This document shows positions 63,115 to 64,000 of a stretch of 64,000 bases of DNA, piece after piece. Position 1 is the first letter of the stretch. Every line of letters begins with the position of its first letter. The stretch is from Artemia franciscana. Taxonomy: Eukaryota; Arthropoda; Branchiopoda; Anostraca; Artemiidae. Both the position numbers and the translations under genes were made by a program. The notes below the pieces were generated by a model that saw nothing but the letters and a program-made list of their open reading frames with translations, was not told the origin of the DNA and searched no databases. The DNA lies in assembly GCF_032884065.1 (NCBI RefSeq), contig NC_088879.1, forward strand, positions 17,862,489 to 17,926,488. Direction: 5' to 3'.

Positions 63115-63540
63115 GTAATTTTTCCTTCTCCACTTTTGTTTTTGACTCATTCTGATTCTTATATTCTAACCGCACAATTGTTTGTTGTTTGCTTTCATTT
63201 TTGACAAGTTCTGATACTTGCTTTAGCATGTCTGGTAATCCTCAGTTCTGTATTCTTCACTTTTATTTTTGATACCTTCTGATTCTTGCTGCCCGTTAAC
63301 TTCTAACAGCACTTTTCTTTGCTCTTGCTGTTGTATATCTTCTACCCATATATTTTTTTGTTCTACATTTTCATTTTTGATTTGCTCTGGTCCTCACTGA
63401 TGCATGCCTTGTAACCACATACTTTTTTTTGTTCTTCACTTTCTTTTTTTTTGTCACTGTAATTCTTGCTGCCATTTATCTTTTAACTGCATCGTCATTT
63501 GTTCTTCAATTTTGTTTATCTTTGGTTCAGACATTTTTTC
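63115..63540 (-). repeat. Degenerate tandem repeat, Gln/Lys/Glu-rich on the minus strand
   Basis: TTTTTGA-x-TGATTCTTGCTG and TTGTTCTTCA blocks recur at about 70-100 bp. The minus strand gives broken coil-like stretches (EEQMTMQLKDKWQQELQ; NIWVEDIQQQEQRKVLLEV) with stops and frame changes. Either a decayed coiled-coil exon or a chance reading of a minisatellite. Confidence 0.35.
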
Positions 63541-64000
63541 AATGCCCTTTGCCTTAGCTGCTTGGATTGGTCTTGTCACTTTTGATAATCTTAGGTTCTC
63601 ATTTTCACATTTGCATTTATGTTTATCTGGTTATTCTCATTATATTGTCTCATTTAACAATCCAGTTTGTTCATTTTAAGCATACAATTTTGTCCATTTT
63701 AATCCTCATTTTGAGTTTAAATTAAATTATGTTTTTGTCCTCTAGATATCATAAAAATCCTAAAAATGCCTTTTGAAATTTACATCACTGAATATGAATA
63801 CATGAATTTACATATTTTAGTAAGACTTTAGTTTCATCATAAGCTGTCTAAACTGGAAACTATGCTGCAAAGCAGCATAGTTTCCATACTAGAGCACTTA
63901 TAAAGATAATTCTAGAAGCACATCCATTTCTGGTTGACTATCCTCCTCCATAGGGAAAACTGAAAATGCATAAAGTGGGCAGGGTTTTGAAGCCACAAGA

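Overview
This is animal nuclear DNA from a repeat-rich, AT-rich genome. It holds one split gene with canonical GT-AG introns, long (TA)n microsatellites, tRNA-derived SINEs, hAT-type MITEs, a Penelope-like element, many broken non-LTR retrotransposons and a young Helitron family. The protein and the mobile-element mix fit an arthropod, perhaps a crustacean, but I cannot name the species. There are no bacterial-style operons.

The one host gene I can support is GOLPH3 (Golgi phosphoprotein 3), on the minus strand. Four coding exons (55618-55448, 42404-42155, 34350-34175, 24964-24716) join in frame, with intron phases 0, 1 and 0, into a 281-residue protein. Its three introns (about 13.0, 7.8 and 9.2 kb) contain most of the repeats. 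Apart from mobile-element ORFs I see no second gene.

Layout: 1-0.8 kb is a degenerate tandem repeat. From 1.2 to 17.7 kb lies a graveyard of non-LTR and Penelope reverse transcriptase (RT) remnants. One RT there is split by a (TA)n tract carrying two complete Helitrons tail to tail (4722-6285 plus, 6328-7992 minus). 17.7-24.7 kb is mostly featureless AT-rich DNA with a small MITE, a SINE and a foldback element. 24.7-55.6 kb is GOLPH3. Intron 3 has an hAT MITE, a 44-bp minisatellite and nested RT fragments. Intron 2 has a complete Helitron, a tRNA-Lys-like sequence and a foldback element. Intron 1 has a 9.5-kb Helitron cluster with a broken Pif1-type helicase, a long inverted duplication and a captured 84-bp exon. 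55.6-64 kb is upstream DNA with one more Helitron, another RT remnant and low-complexity repeats.

The most interesting system is the Helitron family. Copies begin TCTATATATATAAAAATAAG and end in a 10-bp-stem hairpin followed by CTAG, inserted between A and T. They carry two successive 3' terminators, the last codons of a Pif1 helicase, clusters of the TGACGTCA palindrome, an 81-nt tRNA-like cassette with pol III A and B boxes, and an internal (TA)n tract. That tract repeatedly marks the point where the 3' end is flipped relative to the body.
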